A stretch of DNA of 64,000 nucleotides, from contig NC_053489.1 of assembly GCF_905171775.1 (NCBI RefSeq), positions 147,523,642 to 147,587,641 on the forward strand, written 5' to 3'. Both the position numbers and the translations under genes were made by a program. Below, one piece after another: positions 22,390 to 33,731 of the stretch; position 1 is the stretch's first letter; every line of letters begins with the position of its first letter. Source of the DNA: Rana temporaria. Its lineage: Eukaryota > Chordata > Amphibia > Anura > Ranidae. The notes under the pieces were generated by a model. It did no database searches. It saw only the letters and a program-made list of their open reading frames with translations, and had not been told where the DNA came from.

Positions 22390-22740
22390 TCTATCTCCAA
22401 ACAAGAGGAGTTGCAATGGGAGCACTGTTTGCTCCCAGTGTGGCCAATCTTTATATGGTATACTGGGAGGAAGAATTTGTGTTCAAGAAATGACCCCTGG
22501 AACTTACTTGTTACCAGAGATATATTGATGATCTTGTTATGGTGTGTTAAGGGAGAGAAGTCTGGCCTTGAAATTTTTATGAAGAAACTCAATGCTAATA
22601 CTAAGAATATTACACTCACTTGGAGTAATTTAAAAATTTCTAAGGACGGAGATCGGTTTAAGATGATTAATCATTTTAAGACTACTGATCTGAACGCTTT
22701 TATATCATTGGAAAGCTGCCACCATAATAAATGTATGTGA
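22390..22740 (+). pseudogene. Penelope-like reverse transcriptase fragment
   Basis: The translation has the Penelope-type phrase RGVAMGALFAPSVANLYM followed by WEEEFVF (22408-22490). After a frame change it continues with LNANTKNITLTW and ends in a SCHH motif near 22720-22730. These match the order of the RT palm and the GAMGA..APS..ANL and ScHH signatures of Penelope-like elements. The catalytic YIDD-type aspartates lie in the damaged part. Frame change, stops and missing ends make it non-functional. The preceding sequence (21840-22390) probably belongs to the same element. Confidence 0.65.
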
Positions 22741-23261
22741 AAATTCTAATGCGCAAACCATAAACAAATCATGTAGAAGCTAGTCAGTAGCTGCAAACAT
22801 CAGGAGGTGTTCACACACTAGAATCAGTAAACAAGTAGAAAAATGTGGTGCTTACTTAATTAATAATCACTAATCTATGATCAATAAAGCACAATAATTC
22901 CAGAGGACACTCTTCATAAAAATACAACAATGAGAAAATAATAGGAATGAGTCCTCCATTAACTGTGCAAAAACTACATAACGTGCAAAAAAAATTACAA
23001 ATAAGCAGTCCAAAATGTGCCAAAATAATTTTCAACAGTAACAAATCTTCCCCTTTCTTTTATTATGTCCAGATCTGGGAAATCTATTATAAAATGACAA
23101 TAAAAAAAAAAAAAAAGAAATTAGATATAAAAAAGTTCATGTCAAACTCCACGTTATGTCCTAACGGTGCCAAGGTCAATAATTTGTGTGTTCAACGGTA
23201 TTCTGACTGACTTAATTTAATAATTGTATCATCCACCCTCCAATGAGGTTTATAATTTTCT
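22741..23261. other. AT-rich DNA, possibly Penelope-derived
   Basis: No coding region. The stretch around TATTATGTCCAGATCTGGGAAAT (about 23059-23081) resembles one at about 25020-25045 beside the second Penelope-like fragment, which suggests retroelement debris. Confidence 0.35.
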
Positions 23262-23269
23262 ATCTCACA

Positions 23270-23552
23270 CAGGGCTTTTTTTCAGGGGGAACTTGGGGGA
23301 ACTCAGTTCCACCACCTTTGGCTCAGACCCTTTGGTGCCTGCTCACCACAATCACTTGTAAACACAGAAGTCTGTTTTTTGTGTTTACAAGTGACAGCTC
23401 TGCACTCTGTATGTAACCCCCCTGAACTCTGCACTCTGTATGTAATGCAATCCTGGTATTTAATGCCCCTTTAATACCCTTCTACTGTTTGTGAAATCTG
23501 AACGGGGTCGTGGTTGAGTTCCTGCACCTATTTTCTGAGAAAAAAAGCTCTG
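23270..23552. mobile_element. hAT MITE with perfect 8-bp duplication
   Basis: The ends are CAGGGCTTTTTTTCAG and CTGAGAAAAAAAGCTCTG. The flanks ATCTCACA at 23262-23269 and 23553-23560 are identical. The interior is non-coding, with an inverted pair CACTTGTAAACACAGAAG/TGTGTTTACAAGTG. Confidence 0.85.
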
Positions 23553-23639
23553 ATCTCACATACCATCAGAGAGGAAGGATCCCTATTATGATGCTGTGCA
23601 TAATGTCTCGAAAGACTATGCTTAGTAAATCCACTTTTT

Positions 23640-24345
23640 GGGGCAGATTCACGTACAATTGCATGGGCGCAGCATATGTGAGATACGCTACGCTGCTGTA
23701 ACTTACTTTTCAAAGCTTTCAATCCAGAAAGAATTTGTGTCGTAAGTTACGGCGGCGTAGTGTATCTCTCACGGCGTAACGACGCGTAATTCAAATCGGC
23801 GAGTAGGGGGCGTGTTTCATTTAAATGAAGCGCCGAACGAACTGCGCATGTGCCGTCCCTAAATTTCCCGCCGTGCATTGCGCTAAATGACGTTGCAAGG
23901 ACGTCATTGTTTTGACGTGGACGTAAATTACGTCCAGCCCCATTCACGGATGACTTACGCAAACAAAATAAAATAAATTTGACGCGGGAACGAAGGCCAT
24001 ACTTAACATTGCGTACGCCACCAAATAGCAGCTTTAACTATATGCCGAAAAAAGCCGAACGGAAACGACGTAAAAGAATGCGACGGCCGCTCGTACGTTC
24101 GTTGATCGTCGGAAATAGCTAATTTGCATACTCGACACGAAATACGATGGGAACGCCACCCAGCGGACGCCGAAGAATTGCATCTAAGATCCGAATGCGT
24201 ACAAAGACGTACGCCTGTCGGATCTAACCCAGATGCCATCGTATCTTGTTTTGAGGATTCAAAACAAAGATACGACGCGGGAAATTTGAAAGTACGCCGG
24301 CGTATCAGTAGATACGCCGGCGTAATTTCTTTGTGGATCTGCCCC
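23640..24345. mobile_element. MITE, GGGGCAGATTCAC termini, TTT duplication
   Basis: Left end GGGGCAGATTCACG, right end GTGGATCTGCCCC, flanked by TTT at 23637-23639 and 24346-24348. The body is nearly collinear with 856-1537. Non-coding. Confidence 0.8.
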
Positions 24346-24479
24346 TTTATATGTGGCAGGGCATTCTAAAAGATAAACCAGTACTACATGAAATAAAATC
24401 CTCAATAAAATATTCCTTTGTGGTTGAAGTAGATTTAAAACTCAATTTCTTATTTTTTCTTTCTTTCATGTGTCTGCAT

Positions 24480-25045
24480 GTATAGCAGCTTTTGCATGGG
24501 TATTAACCCTTTCCTTCAAATACATTTATTGTTTTGTAGTTCCAGGATCTAATACATTTTTGGCAATCTCTGAGAGTCGGAGCTCTCCGATATGTAAATC
24601 TTGATTTCTCAGGTAAAATAGTAACAGGATGTCGATCAGCTCTTATAATGCGCCAATATTTTTTACATATCCTCTCTATCTGCTTATGTTGGATATTGAA
24701 GTTCATAACTAGTGGCACAATATTTTTCTGCTCCACATTTTTCATTGAATCCTGAATCATTTTTTCTCTATCAAGAAGAGTAACATCTTTGATCTTTTGT
24801 TCAATGAATCCATGGCGATAACCCTTTTGTATGAACCTTCCTCCATAAATTCAGCTTGTTTGAGAAATACGTATTTTTCAGTACAATTTCTTCTTAATCT
24901 GATTAGTTGACCCTTCAGTATGTTATCCAGCCATGGTGTATAATGGCAACTATCTAATGCAAGGTAGCTGTCCTACCAACTGGTTTAAAATATGTTTGCG
25001 TCTCCAATCTTTGGCCTTCTTTTATTATCTCCAGATCTAGGAAAT
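24480..25045 (-). pseudogene. Penelope-like reverse transcriptase C-terminal fragment
   Basis: On the minus strand the reading from about 24990 gives a DSCHYTPWLDNI and LIRLRRNCT stretch. Across a stop it continues in the frame 24760-24503, whose product includes IERICKKYWRIIRAD and FTYRRAPTLRDCQ. These are the ScHh..W, RRNCT and YRRAPTLRD signatures near the RT end of Penelope-like elements. Stops and frame changes show it is dead. Its orientation is opposite to the fragment at 22390-22740, so the two are separate insertions or an inverted pair. Confidence 0.7.
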
Positions 25046-25064
25046 TAATTTTTTTGTCGCTCAC

Positions 25065-25410
25065 TTCCCAAGAGGACTCCAGTGGCAACCTGTGAAGCTC
25101 TGGAGAACTCCATGCCCAAGAGGGTTAAGGCAGTGCTGGTAAATAAACACCAAATATTGACACTTTGGCCCCAATTTGGACATTTTCATTTAGGAGTGTA
25201 CTCACTTTTATTGCCAGTGATTTAGACATAAATGGATAAGTGTTGAGTTATATTGAGGGGACAGCAAATTTACACTGTTATACAAGCTGTACACTCACTA
25301 CTTTACATTGCAGCAAAGTGTAATTTCTTCAGTGTTGTCACATGAAAAGATATAATAAAATATTTACAAAAATGTGAGGGGTGTACTCACTTTCATGAGA
25401 TACTGTATGT
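25065..25410 (+). mobile_element. Tc1/mariner 3'-end fragment
   Basis: The sequence is collinear with 51360-51699: the end of the transposase gene (SMPKRVKAVL-type reading near 25110-25140), then the right inverted repeat ending GAGATACTGTA. The rest of the element is missing. Confidence 0.75.
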
Positions 25411-25883
25411 CTGTACCATTTCTGGTGGGGCAACACACATTAGTGCATTGCTGCACTGCAATGAATGGCCATTTACAAGGTGCATTGGAGTACTATCCAG
25501 AATCAAAAGCACCACAATGCACCAAGTCACATAATGTGCATTAACACATGTTAGTGCTAAAGGGCCCGTACATGCTTTCATTATCTTTAGAAGTCTTTTG
25601 GGAAGACATTTCTTGCCCTGTGCTCTCCCAGGGTAGGGAAACTCAATCCTCTGCTCATGGCACATAGCAGACCCAAATTGTGACTCACCATCAGCAATGC
25701 AATGTTATTTTGTCTGACTGCCTCTGTAGAATCATTTCACATCTTAGAAACAAGTGCACTTTCTGATGATTGGAGACTTTCCACCAGGGGGCAGCAGGAA
25801 GATCCTAGCATTGCCTATAACTCTAAAAGATTTTTATCTAACAGAAGCGGTGATGGTAAGTATAATACATGTATTTTAAAGAC
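25411..25883. other. No recognised gene
   Basis: Short frames only; nothing assignable. Confidence 0.4.
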
Positions 25884-25886
25884 ACT

Positions 25887-26494
25887 GGGCCAGATTCACG
25901 TAGATCAGCGGATCTTTAGATCCGCGTGATCTATCTGATTTAAGATACCCTGCCGCAAGTTTGAGAGGCAAGTGGGTAATTCACAAACCACTTACCTCCA
26001 AACTTGCGGCGGCATATCGCAAATCCCCCGGCGGAATTCAAATTACGCGGCTAGGGGGAGTGTACTATTTAAATCAGGCGCGTCCCCGCGCCGATTTAAA
26101 TGAGCATGCGCAGGCCGTGAATTTACCCGGCGTACATTGCTCCCACTGATGTCACTAGGACATCAGTGGTTTTGACGCTTACGTAAACGGCGTCCATCCG
26201 TATTACAGAACGATTTATGCAAACGACGTAAAAAAATTCAAAAGCGACGCGGGAACGACGGCTATACTCAGCGATTTACATATTATTCAACGTAAATTAG
26301 CGGGAATGCCCCCCGCGCCATTTTTAAATTACAAATAAGATCCGACGGTGTAACACAGTTACACCTGTCGGATCTTAGCCATATCTATGCATAACTGATT
26401 ATATGAATCAAGCGCATAGATAAGACCAGTGTAAGTCAGAGATACAACGGCGTATCAGGAGATACACCGTCGTATCTCTTTGTGAATCTGGCCC
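25887..26494. mobile_element. MITE, GGGCCAGATTCAC termini, ACT duplication
   Basis: Left end GGGCCAGATTCAC, right end GTGAATCTGGCCC (a perfect 13-bp inverted repeat), flanked by ACT at 25884-25886 and 26495-26497. Non-coding, CpG-rich interior. This is the cleanest copy of the family in the window. Confidence 0.85.
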
Positions 26495-26497
26495 ACT

Positions 26498-27358
26498 GTC
26501 ATTAGGATAAATGTATCGTAACAGTGTCTCTTAAATACAGATCTGAACAGAAAGCAATAAATACTGTATGCTACTAAGGATTTCTTGGCAGAGAAGAGTT
26601 TTATCTGAAGTGAAAGTCAGGATTGTTGACTGTAGCATGGATATATACTGTTTATACTGTCAAATAAGTATCAAATATACTGCAATTCATATGATGTACG
26701 AGGAACTATTTTACAACCTTGCCCAAAGTTCACAGTATTTACAGTTTTAATATTGTATATCACTGCTTGGGAACCAGATGGATTAACGGACCTCACATGC
26801 AGCCCCTGATTTTTATATTGGGTTGATATTTAAAATGTAGATATTGCTAATACATATTCCATACTGTGCAAAAGTCTTCAGGACTTTTGATATTGCACTG
26901 AAATATATGTCTCAGGCGGTCATTTTATGTTTTTTGCATTAGTATATCAATAAAAAACAATCAAAAGAGGACAGAGAAACAAAAAGCGATGCTCCATAAA
27001 ATTAGGTACATCATAAGGCTAGCAGGAAGTATAAAAACACAGAATTTATTATATATATTAAAAATAGCATATACAAAGTACATAGATCAAGACTAAGGTA
27101 AATGTATAAGCGGCGCTCACTCAAATAAAATAGCAAATAAAAATGACAAATATAAAGTGCAAATTACATGTGCAATAAATAAAAAAGTGTAACTTCAATA
27201 GTCCAATAGTCCACAAAACCAGTAATATATATATATATATATATATATAAAGTGCAAAAGAGCAATGTGCGAATTGTGCAAAATAATCTCAAAGTCCAAT
27301 GACGGATGTTCCAAAATAAAGTGAAATATTTCAAATGAAATAAAGGTGAACTTCAAAT
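26498..27358. other. AT-rich DNA with (TA)n microsatellite
   Basis: No gene seen. A TA run lies around 27226-27249. Phrases such as AAGTGCAAATTACATGTGC suggest retroelement-derived DNA, but I cannot classify it. Confidence 0.35.
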
Positions 27359-27668
27359 CAGGGCAGCCATCACAAATTTTGGGGCCCCTTACACAGCTTT
27401 AGGCAGGGCCCCCCCTGGAGCAGAGAACTTCCTCTCTCCTGCTGCGAGATGATAAGCGGGGGGGGGGGGTTGTGGTAACGAAAGTGTCATCTCTCTTCTC
27501 TCTCCTGCCGCAAGATAATAAGCTGACGAACAAAACAAAAGCAAGTCAAGTCTTCTCTTCTCTCTCCTGCCGCGAGTTTCTAAAGGTGGGGGGGTCAAAC
27601 GAAAAAAAAAGGGGGCGGCCGGCCCCCATACAGGTGTAATGCCTGTACCCCCCCTGATGGCGGCCCTG
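27359..27668. mobile_element. hAT MITE with perfect 8-bp duplication
   Basis: Ends CAGGGCAGCCATCA and TGATGGCGGCCCTG, flanked by CTTCAAAT at 27351-27358 and 27669-27676. The interior is non-coding and repeats the CTCTCCTGC-GCGAGAT block three times. Confidence 0.85.
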
Positions 27669-27676
27669 CTTCAAAT

Positions 27677-28159
27677 TAATATGTGGTAAATATCTCCTCC
27701 ACCAACATCCGTGATCCACCACAGGTGTGCCCCAGCCTCTCACCTTAAAGAAAGACCCCAGCAGGTCTTATGGTGCTTCTGGTCACTGCAGACCATTAAG
27801 AAATCCTCTCTGTGTAATATCCCACCCATAGAGTAGCGGTATATGGAAATGGCGAGGGATCAAGTAAACTGATGTTGCTTCTGGGTAGATAAACTCTCCT
27901 TAGACTCCTCCAATCTCCTCCATTAAACACTCATAAGAAAGGATGCGGCCGAAAGTTCATGAATAGATACAGTAGATGCTGACTACTGTGAAATTTCATG
28001 TGAGTTACTACTATTAAATAAATGTGTTTTATTTGAATTACTACACTATGGAGATTTAGTTTCCCTCAGTTTCCTTTAACCTGTGTTGCCTGTAAACTGC
28101 TGCAGACAAAAAGAAAAGAAAATGATGCACAGAGTTACTAGGGTGTTTATCTTGCAGCT
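27677..28159. other. No recognised gene
   Basis: Only short open frames; no motif found. Confidence 0.4.
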
Positions 28160-28719
28160 AGTGGGGTAGATTCAGGTAGCTTTGCCCATTTTTTACGGAA
28201 GCGCAGCGCACCGTTTTGCCGCTGCGCCTCCGTAAATTTCCTGCTCTACGCTTGATTCACGGAGCAGTAGCTCCGTAAATTGCGTGGGCGCTCCTGAAAA
28301 ATGCCCGGCGTAAGAGCGCGCAATTTAAATGATCCCGTAGGGGGTGTGCGTAGTGCGCATGCTCTGTCGGGAAACTTTCCCGACGTGCATTGCGGTAAAT
28401 GACGTTGCAAGGACGTAATTTGCTTCAAAGTGAACGTGAATGGCGTCCAGCGCCATTCACGATTCACTTACGCAAACAACGCAATTTTTCAAAAACGCAA
28501 CGCGGGAACGATGGGTATACGTAGCATTGGCTGCCCCTGCTAATAGCAGGGGCAGCCTTACGAAAAAACCGACGTACGCAAACAACGTAAACTGCGTACG
28601 CAGGGTTGTGAATCGGCGTTAGTATGCAATTTGCATACTATACGCTGACCACTACGGGAACACCCCCTAGCGGCCATCGTAAGAATGCAGCCTACGATAT
28701 GACTGGCATAAGAGCCTTA

Positions 28720-28768
28720 TGCCGCGTACAGACGGTCGTTTTTTGCGATGAAAAAAAACGACGTTTTG
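28720..28768 (+). repeat. Left terminal inverted repeat of the Harbinger transposon
   Basis: Matches the inverse of 35908-35957 with at most a small length difference in an A run. It continues into a looser inverse stretch containing several GACGTTTT/AAAACGTC motifs, which could be binding sites for the element's own DNA-binding proteins. Confidence 0.85.
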
Positions 28769-29651
28769 AAAAACGTCATTTCAAATGACCGTGTGTGGGG
28801 AAAACGTCGATTTATGTCTTGAGAAAAACGACCAAAAAAAAATTCGAACATGCTCGAATTTTTTGTGTCGTTTTTCAAAACGTCGTTTTCTGTGTCAATT
28901 AAAATGATAGTGTGTGGGCAAAACGACGTTGAAAACGACGTTTTAAACCCGCGCCTGCTCAGAAGCAATTTCTGAGACGGGAGCGCTTGTTGTGGTAAAT
29001 CTACTGTCCAGAATGGCTTCAGCACATTCGTTCGTTTTAATAGTAATGAAGAAAAGACTGCGCAGCATTTGACACAATGCATTTAAATGCTACACTAAAA
29101 CCCTAGTTTGTTGTGGCTCATCTTGTTACATAGTTCTGACAACCTTTTTTGTTTTTGAATTATTTTTGTTAATTTTCTTTTTTTTTGGTTTATGCACATC
29201 TCCATGTCCCTTTTTTATTTTGGGTTGTTTAATGTATTTGAGCAAATGAATACCATGTTTAATGTTTGTTATTTTGGAGTGTGTGAAGTCACCACAACAA
29301 CATAATATCTTATTATGCAAATTACCCACAAGGAGGTTGTTGTCCCTTGTTAATTTTTTTTTTTTTTTTTTTTTGGTGAAATGTGTTTGCCTCCTCACTA
29401 ATGATCTCTATATATGTTTCAAAAAAACACATGTGAACTTTTTTCAGAAACAAACAAATACATTTATTCATGTATAAAATAAATAAAATAAACTTAAACA
29501 CATCTGTCAAACCAAAACATATAAACCAAAAAAAAAAAAAGCCCGGAATAAAGTAAAGGAGACCCTGCTTGGATTTTGCAAGGCAAGGGTCCAGCAAGCA
29601 AATAATCCAGGCTGGCAATGCCAATGTTTTGGGATTAGGGGCACCATCTCC

Positions 29652-31387
29652 TCACTTCTTCCTCTTTGGTTGAGGCTTCCCTGCAGGCTTCCCTGCAGGC
29701 TTCCCTGCAGCCTTCCCTGCAGCCTTCCCTGCAGCCTTCCCTGCAGCCTTCCCTGCAGCCTTCCCTGCAGTCTGCCTCCTCGGGGGCTGGGTTTCATGAG
29801 CCAAGTTTGTGGCAGGAACCAGAGCAGGCTCAGGAAGAGGAGGAGAAGGATCAGGAGCAGGAGAAGGAGCAGGAGTAGGAGAAGGAGCAGGAGTAGGAGA
29901 AGGAGCAGGAGAAGGATCAGGAGCAGGAGAATGAGCAGGAAGAGCAGAAAGCACAGGAGTGGGAATCAGCCCAAGATCTATATTTTCATGTAGGTTGCCC
30001 AGTGAGGCCATGCTTATGGCCTTGAATATGATATATTCGCAGCGCACACGCTGGGCCCGCTCTAGATTTTGTAGCTTGGCTGCGATGAGCGCTGCGAATC
30101 CCTCTTCCTCAGATGGTTGTTCTCTGATGGCCGCAGCTGCTTGACGGAGAATGGCCTGGGTCTCCTCCTCCATTTGCATCAGTCTCCTTGTTCTTTTTCC
30201 TGGAGCGCGAAAAGGAGGGATCTGGGAGATGCAATCCCGCCTGCGTGACTCCTGTATCCCACTGGGGCCTGCCACCTCCTGGCTCCGAGTGGCCTCTGCC
30301 TCACCCTGTCTCCTTGTTGGGCCTGCCACCTCCTGGCTCCGAGTGGCCTCTGCCTCACCCTGGCTCCCTGTGGGGCCTGCCTCCTCCTGGCTTTGCTCTG
30401 TGTGTGTCTACAAAAAAAAGGATATTATTTAATTTTTTGGCTTCATTAATCACACACATTTTACAAATCATGACATATGCGAAGTGAATGCGGAAATAGA
30501 TTTAAATGAGGCCCGCCATCCCTAATTATGTTGCCCCTTACCCAGCTTCAGATATTTGCCCCCTGGAGTTGTGTGGGGGGGGGGGTTGATGCTGACTGAA
30601 CCTGCTAAGTAGGGTGCGTTTCTCAAAGCTAGGAATGTCTGTTTAGTTAAAAAAAAGTAGAAAAAATGTTAATGAACACAAAGTTTGTTAGATATCTGTG
30701 ACCCCTTCCAGGTGTCTAGCGTTTACCCCCCTAATGGCGTAACATAAAATTACCCACAATCATTATGACCTCTGCATTTATGTATCTTGTCCCCATTCTG
30801 TTTTGGCCGTATTGGCTATTGCTATTTTACCAATGTTTTGACAACTCAGCTAAATTTTACACCACTTCTAACCTACATTTCTAATCATTATTATACTTTG
30901 CATTTCATTAATTAGTATTAAAATGCAATACCTGGCTCGATGGGTCACAATCTGTGTCCTCCATGAAGTCTAGATCTTCATCAGATGTAGCCTGCTCTTG
31001 GCTGCCGGGAAGACTGGACTGATTCCTTGGGGGAAGGGTAGACACGGATGCCCGTGTTTCGAGCTGGTCATCAATGAACTGCATCTGACCATAGTACCAC
31101 AGGTTGGGTTTGTAGATGCTGTCAGCTGCAGCTCCAGATCTCATAGAGGCCAGGACTTGTGACCGTTGGGTCCTGTAGGTGCCCCTAATCGAATTAATTT
31201 TGTTTTTGACCGTGTCAGTAGTTGCGTGTGGGAGCCTTGGGCTAACAAATGCAAGCAGGGTCTCCAGTGCTTGCTTCCTGGCATCTTTGTTTTTGTTGAT
31301 TTTGCTTTTTGTTTGCCAGAGCACAGGAAGTTCTTTCCAGCGTTGTATAAACTCCGTGAAAAATTCTGGCTCCTTGAAGGGGTCCAT
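29652..31387 (-). CDS. MADF-domain protein of the Harbinger element (two exons, about 403 aa)
   Basis: Exon 1 is 31387-30932 and exon 2 is 30407-29652. The donor CCAG|GTATTG and acceptor TTTTGTAG|ACAC are in phase 0, so the frames join directly. Exon 1 encodes a MADF domain (about residues 8-105: FIQRWKELPVLWQ, the central KNKINSIRGTY, and the NLWYYGQMQFIDD end), a Myb-related DNA-binding fold. Exon 2 encodes a charged helix with EETQAILRQ and VRCEYIIFKAISMAS (a BESS-like dimer segment is possible), a PAPSP-rich linker and a tail of about eight AGK-type repeats ending in QPKRKK, a likely nuclear signal. MADF partners are known in Drosophila PIF elements. The start is the first ATG before the domain. 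Confidence 0.75.
29686..29770. repeat. 12-bp tandem repeat in coding sequence
   Basis: Seven to eight copies of a unit like CCTGCAGCCTTC encode the lysine- and alanine-rich tail of the MADF protein. The neighbouring 29830-29940 is an AGGAGCAGGAG-type repeat encoding PAPSP units. Confidence 0.8.
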
Positions 31388-31875
31388 AATTTCTGTATGT
31401 AAAAATTAAATAAAAAACAAAGTGTCAGTAAAGCCACTACTACTACAACAAGCTTTTACCCCAGGGATCTGCAATTAGTGGACCTACAGCTGTTGCAAAA
31501 CTACAAGTCCCATCATGCCTCTGTCTCTGGGTGTCATGCTTGTGGCTGTCAGAGTTTCACTATGCATCATGGGACTTGTAGTTCCGCACCAGCTGGAGGT
31601 CCGAGAATTGCATTTCCCTGTTTTACACCATATCATCTAGCCCACAAACTGATCCACTCTTCAGTAATAGAAATGTCAAAAATAGAGTTACGTACCGTCG
31701 TATTTCACGATCGTTTACTTCCGCCTTTTTCTTCAGACTGTATACGTCGCTTTCAATGACGTCGGATCCCTTTAAACACTGCGCACGTGTGACGCAACGC
31801 ACGATACCCCGCCCCTGACGTTCCGTCTCGTCCTTTACACGCCCCTTTCTCGTTCTTTTTTTGTGGGTGTGATTT
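31388..31875. promoter_or_regulatory. Divergent promoter region between the two Harbinger accessory genes
   Basis: The MADF gene runs left from 31387 and the Myb-like gene runs right from 31876, so this 488-bp spacer must hold both promoters. It contains the hAT MITE 31462-31620 and a GC-richer stretch (31690-31860). No clear TATA box is seen for either gene. Confidence 0.5.
31462..31620. mobile_element. 159-bp hAT MITE with ZNF143-like sites
   Basis: The ends are CAGGGATCTGCAATT and AATTGCATTTCCCTG. The flanks TTTTACCC (31454-31461) and TTTTACAC (31621-31628) match at 7 of 8 positions. Each arm contains ACTACAAGTCCCATCATGC or its inverse, similar to the SBS element bound by ZNF143/Staf (ACTACAATTCCCAGCATGC). 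Confidence 0.75.
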
Positions 31876-33092
31876 ATGGTGTTGGAAGACAAGCAGCAAA
31901 AAATGTCAGGCTCAAGACATGAGGTAGGCCAGGCCCAGGCAACAGGAAGATCCAGGCGGAGGTACAAGGCCAAAAACATGGCATTCCAGGAGATGGTAGA
32001 GATGGTCACCATCTTCACTAATGAAGATTATGATGGGAAGCACGGGCCTTACCTGCACCCCAATAAGGTTAAGGCGGACATTACTGATAAAGTAATCAGA
32101 AGGCTCCGGCTGAAATTTGGTGAACGCAGGTCAAGAGAACAAATAAGAAAGAGGTGGTCAGACCTGAAAAAAAGAGAGCCAGAGCAACTTCGGGCAATAA
32201 AAAGATTGATTCGAGCAAAAAGTAAGTGAATTTTATGTTCCCTAATTTTAGGTGTTTGTTCTTTGTGCCATGTGCTTTTCCATTCAGGTTGAAATGTATT
32301 TGTGTGGGCACTAAAAATTGTCGTATGTGTTGTCGTTCATTCGTTAATTTAACTAATATAAAACGACGAGATTCCCGATAATTTGCAACATGCCTATTTC
32401 ACATGGACAAATTGTAGTGCAATCACTGTATCAGCCACAAATAAAAACGTATTTGTCTGATTTATGTTATAACGAACGACGACTCATACGACCATTTCCT
32501 GTGTTCCCAAATATTCCAGTTACAATAAATTTATTGGGTTTAATGTGACATCAATTTGTAAACATTTATGTACATGTTTACCTAATTAGATCTTAATAAT
32601 TTGGATATAAAATATGCACAAAAAGGACAGTGTACTCAGCAGAGGATTTATACACATAGGGATTTATTTGTTTGAAAATTGTGAGCTAAAGTTTCATCTA
32701 AAATTTTTCCATTGTGTTTTCCCTTTCTTCAATCTCGTAGGGCGAAAGGAAGCATCAAGGCAGGACGCAAGTTCACAAGCCACACCCCCGAGGGATCTTG
32801 ATGAATGTGAACCTGCCACCACATCTGGTAAAGTATCATATTCAAAAGATACCCAGGTAATGTAGATGTAGGAGAAACATATTTGTAATACATGGTTTGC
32901 TTGCACATTTCAGGAGCAACTCGTGCTGGCTCCTCAATTGACAGGGACACTGCCCAGCTCCTCATTGCCGAAATTTGGTCCTGCCGGGAAAAAAATGAAG
33001 ACCTACAGATAGCAGCCCGGAAAATAATCAAAAATGCAAAAAGTGTTGAGGTCCAGTTGAAAAATTTACTGGATGTTTTGGGTAGGGTGTGA
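31876..33092 (+). CDS. Myb/SANT-like protein of the Harbinger element (three exons, about 203 aa)
   Basis: Exons are 31876-32221, 32741-32827 and 32914-33092. Donors A|GTAAGT and G|GTAAAG and acceptors CTCGTAG|GG and TTTCAG|GA keep phase 1 throughout. Exon 1 encodes a trihelix/Myb-like domain (about residues 35-110) with HPNKVKADITDKVIRRL, KFGERRSREQIRKRWSDLK and a basic end, as in the second proteins of vertebrate Harbinger elements, which bind the transposon and carry the transposase into the nucleus. Exon 2 is a short polar linker. Exon 3 gives a helical, probably coiled-coil tail (AQLLIAEIW to LLDVLGRV). An upstream ATG is used; a second ATG nine codons on (MSGSRHE) is equally possible. 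Confidence 0.75.
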
Positions 33093-33136
33093 AAAAAACC
33101 AAAAACAAAAAAAAAAAAATTATTTCATCTCATTCT

Positions 33137-33396
33137 TGAATTACAAAAAAATACAAAAAAATAAAAAAAAAGATTTTATATATGTTGATTGATCAAAAAA
33201 ATACAAAAAAATGAAAAAAAAAGATTTTATATATGTTGATTGATCAAAAAAATACAAAAAAATGAAAAAAAAGATTTTATATATGTTGATTGATCAAAAA
33301 AAAAAAAAAAAAATGAAAAAAAAGATTTTATATATGTTGATTGATCAAAAAAATACAAAAAAATGAAAAAAAAGATTTTCTATGTTTACTGATCAA
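33137..33396. repeat. Minisatellite, about 57-bp unit, five copies
   Basis: Units contain AAGATTTTATATATGTTGAT followed by TGATC and A-rich spacers. The array follows the stop codon of the Myb-like gene within 50 bases, so it lies in its 3' UTR or just beyond. AATAAA occurs inside it. Confidence 0.85.
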
Positions 33397-33731
33397 AAAA
33401 ATAAAAAAAAAAATAAAAAAATAATATGTGATTTTACTTGTTCGACCAACCAAAAAACACATGTGAGACTGAAAATTTGGTTTCACAAAATATGTAAAAT
33501 AAAAATTATGCAGATCAATATATTTGTGGCTTGTTATTTTAGATCAATGATGACATTAAACCTAAAAAAAAGTGAAATTTAGGCTGGGAACATAGAACGA
33601 GGAAGGATATTTAGTCCATCCAAAACACATGCAACTATGATAACCTAGGAGACAAAGAAAATACACAAACATTCAAAACAATAAGAACAAAAAATACAAT
33701 GTTTCTTGCATAAAATATTTATTATGTTCAT

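Noticed and set aside
29666..30487. Several plus-strand open frames over the MADF exon
   Set aside because: They are rich in low-complexity leucine/proline/arginine runs that mirror the tandem repeats of the real gene on the other strand.
33137..33396. CRISPR-like regular repeats
   Set aside because: Units are head-to-tail without unique spacers and very A/T-rich. This is an ordinary eukaryotic minisatellite.
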